Shown here in pieces: positions 40,123 through 41,493 of a DNA stretch of 41,493 bases; within the stretch, counting starts at the first letter, position 1, and every line of letters starts with the position of its first letter. The stretch spans positions 1 through 41,493 of the forward strand of contig CAAGLQ010000136.1 in NCBI GenBank assembly GCA_900770835.1, given 5' to 3'. The stretch comes from an uncultured Parabacteroides sp. Lineage in GTDB: Bacteria; Bacteroidota; Bacteroidia; Bacteroidales; Tannerellaceae. The position numbers and the translations under genes were made by a program. The notes beneath the pieces are model-generated. The model made no database searches. It saw only the letters and a list, made by a program, of their open reading frames with translations, and was not told the DNA's origin.

Positions 40123-41493
40123 TCAAGAGGCTTTTACGTGATACATCAGGGAATACAAAGCGGGCGTGACAAACAGCGTCAGCAAGGTGGCGAAGGTCAA
40201 GCCGAAAATGATGGTAGCTGCCATACCGCCAAAGGCGACATCAAACAGCAAGGGTACCATGCCCAAGATGGTGGTCGTAGCCGCCATCAGCACCGGTCGT
40301 GTACGGGAGACAGTCGCCTCGATAACCGCCGTGTAAGGCTGCACTCCGGCTTTGCGCTGCACGTTGATCTCGTCCAACAGCACGATGACATTCTTGATGA
40401 TCATGCCCAACAAACCTAACCAACCGGCGATTGGGAAGAAACCGAAATCAAAGCCGGTGAGCAACATACCAATCGCCACGCCGATCAGCGAGAGCGGCAA
40501 CACACAGAGAATGATAGCCGGCTGACGGAAGTTGCCAAACAGGGCGACTAAGATTACGATCAGCATCAAGAAGGCCAATGGGAAGAACTTGGCTAATGCC
40601 TGCAAGCCCTCACGTTGATCCTTATACTGTGAATCCCAAAAGAAAACATAGCCCTCGGGCAACTCTATTGCCTCGATTTCCTTGCGAATCTCGCCATGCA
40701 CCTCGGCCATCGTGTGTCCCGGCTGTACGCCACACATCGCCGCCATAGAGAGCTGGCGATTGTAGGTGCGAATCTGCGGCCACTCCCAAGCGGTCTCAAC
40801 CCCTTTGGTGACTTGCGAGAGTGGAGCGGAATGTGTCCCGTTCCATACGGAGAGGTTCGCTAACGACTCGGCATCCGTCACGTCAGCCTCCGCTGATTTT
40901 AAGAGTACCGGCACCTTCCGTTCCTCATCCCGATAGATACCAACAGGCAATCCGTCGCTGATGGATTTCACCGATTGCATCATCTGCGCTTTGGTAATGC
41001 CCAACGCACCCGCTTTGACAGGATCATAGACCGGACGCATCACCAAGGTCATGTTGCCCCATTCGTTGCGCACATCTGCCGCTTTTGGGTTTCGTCGCAT
41101 GATGTTAGTCGCCACGTTTACCAACGAGTCAAGCACCGTTGCGTCAGGTCCAAGGAAACGTGCCTCAATCATCGCCTCCGTCAAGGGGCTCAACTCAAAC
41201 TTGTTGACCTTGATTAGTGGCTCCGGGAAGAACTCGCGTATGCAGCCTTGTAACCGGGCGTGCAGAGCCCTCGCCTCCTTCGAGGAGTGGCATTTCACCA
41301 GCACTTGAGCGTAGTTAGACTGTGGACCAAAAGCAATGTTGGAGAGGTAGTAGCGGGGTGGTGTGCGTCCGATGTAGGTAGAGATCATCTCCACCTCCTC
41401 CTGGCTGCGTACATAATCCGCTATCTCGCTTGCGATACGATCAGTCTCGTTAATGTTCGTCCCCTCTGGCAGCCACATGTCCATCGTGAAATA
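40123..41493 (-). CDS. RND efflux permease, C-terminal half (gene continues past the window)
   Basis: The open frame enters from the right edge and ends at 40123, giving about 457 residues of a normally ~1,000-residue inner-membrane RND pump. It begins Y-F-T-M-D-M-W-L-P-E-G-T-N, the start of the second periplasmic loop, and continues through the porter domain into the last six membrane helices (I-L-V-A-L-F-G-N-F-R-Q-P-A-I-I-L, G-M-I-I-K-N-V-I-V-L-L-D-E-I). Sequence is of the hydrophobe/HAE or heavy-metal type common in Bacteroidetes; which of these cannot be said from this half. Followed by TolC and a LytS/LytTR pair. No break is seen in the visible part. Confidence 0.9.
   Translation of the reverse strand, partial: YFTMDMWLPEGTNINETDRIASEIADYVRSQEEVEMISTYIGRTPPRYYLSNIAFGPQSNYAQVLVKCHSSKEARALHARLQGCIREFFPEPLIKVNKFELSPLTEAMIEARFLGPDATVLDSLVNVATNIMRRNPKAADVRNEWGNMTLVMRPVYDPVKAGALGITKAQMMQSVKSISDGLPVGIYRDEERKVPVLLKSAEADVTDAESLANLSVWNGTHSAPLSQVTKGVETAWEWPQIRTYNRQLSMAAMCGVQPGHTMAEVHGEIRKEIEAIELPEGYVFFWDSQYKDQREGLQALAKFFPLAFLMLIVILVALFGNFRQPAIILCVLPLSLIGVAIGMLLTGFDFGFFPIAGWLGLLGMIIKNVIVLLDEINVQRKAGVQPYTAVIEATVSRTRPVLMAATTTILGMVPLLFDVAFGGMAATIIFGLTFATLLTLFVTPALYSLMYHVKAS

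Overview
The window is from a Bacteroidales bacterium. The evidence is σABfr-type promoters (TTTG, then about 19-20 bases, then TAnnTTTG), SusC/D-era glycan genes (GH20, GH95, a sialic acid nanA-nanE-nanT operon), GLUG-repeat lipoproteins with C-S-D-D lipoboxes, membrane-anchored AraC regulators and LytS/LytTR pairs. The nan gene order and the GH20/mutarotase content fit the Bacteroides/Parabacteroides/Tannerella group, possibly Tannerellaceae. I cannot place the species.

Positions 1-2460 are debris of mobile and restriction genes: an unidentified C-terminal fragment, the first ~28 codons of a type I methylase (hsdM) directly before an intact Fic AMP-transferase gene, and a frame-broken VapE-like remnant. 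Positions 2474-11203 hold a compact minus-strand defence island. In transcription order it is: small HTH regulator, 5-methylcytosine methyltransferase, a histidine kinase with two GHKL ATPase domains, a receiver-domain protein without a DNA-binding domain, and a 200-residue caspase/CHAT-like cysteine peptidase, all separated by 1-5 bases. A 260-base gap then carries a three-armed 21-bp-periodic operator-like repeat, followed by a McrB-like AAA+ ATPase and a McrC-like DUF2357/PD-(D/E)XK nuclease. I read it as an LlaJI/McrBC-type restriction-modification system carrying an embedded phosphorelay-to-protease module, and this is the most interesting locus here. Positions 11368-12040 are again debris (a frameshifted gene, the C-terminal end of a Pif1/RecD-like helicase, the C-terminal end of a hemolysin III/TrhA protein), so the island is bounded on both sides by gene fragments.

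Positions 12092-14926 hold a secreted α/β-hydrolase and a hipAB toxin-antitoxin pair with a palindromic operator candidate. Positions 15046-24062 are a sialic-acid and mucin-glycan operon driven by a good promoter: nanA, an N-acylglucosamine 2-epimerase, an MFS transporter, a GH20 hexosaminidase fused to a cyclically permuted mutarotase, and a GH95 fucosidase. On the opposite strand lie an HD-MsrA fusion and a Gfo/Idh/MocA oxidoreductase that has lost its NAD-binding half. Positions 26469-35103 hold a membrane-bound AraC regulator and three lipoprotein genes (an Ntn-type amide hydrolase and two very large GLUG β-helix proteins, one with an inserted hydrophobic helical domain), closed by a strong terminator.

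Positions 35116-41493 are all on the minus strand: a metal permease with a C-terminal HMA domain followed by an HMA-AraC regulator, and an RND permease-TolC-LytS-LytTR efflux operon cut by the window end.
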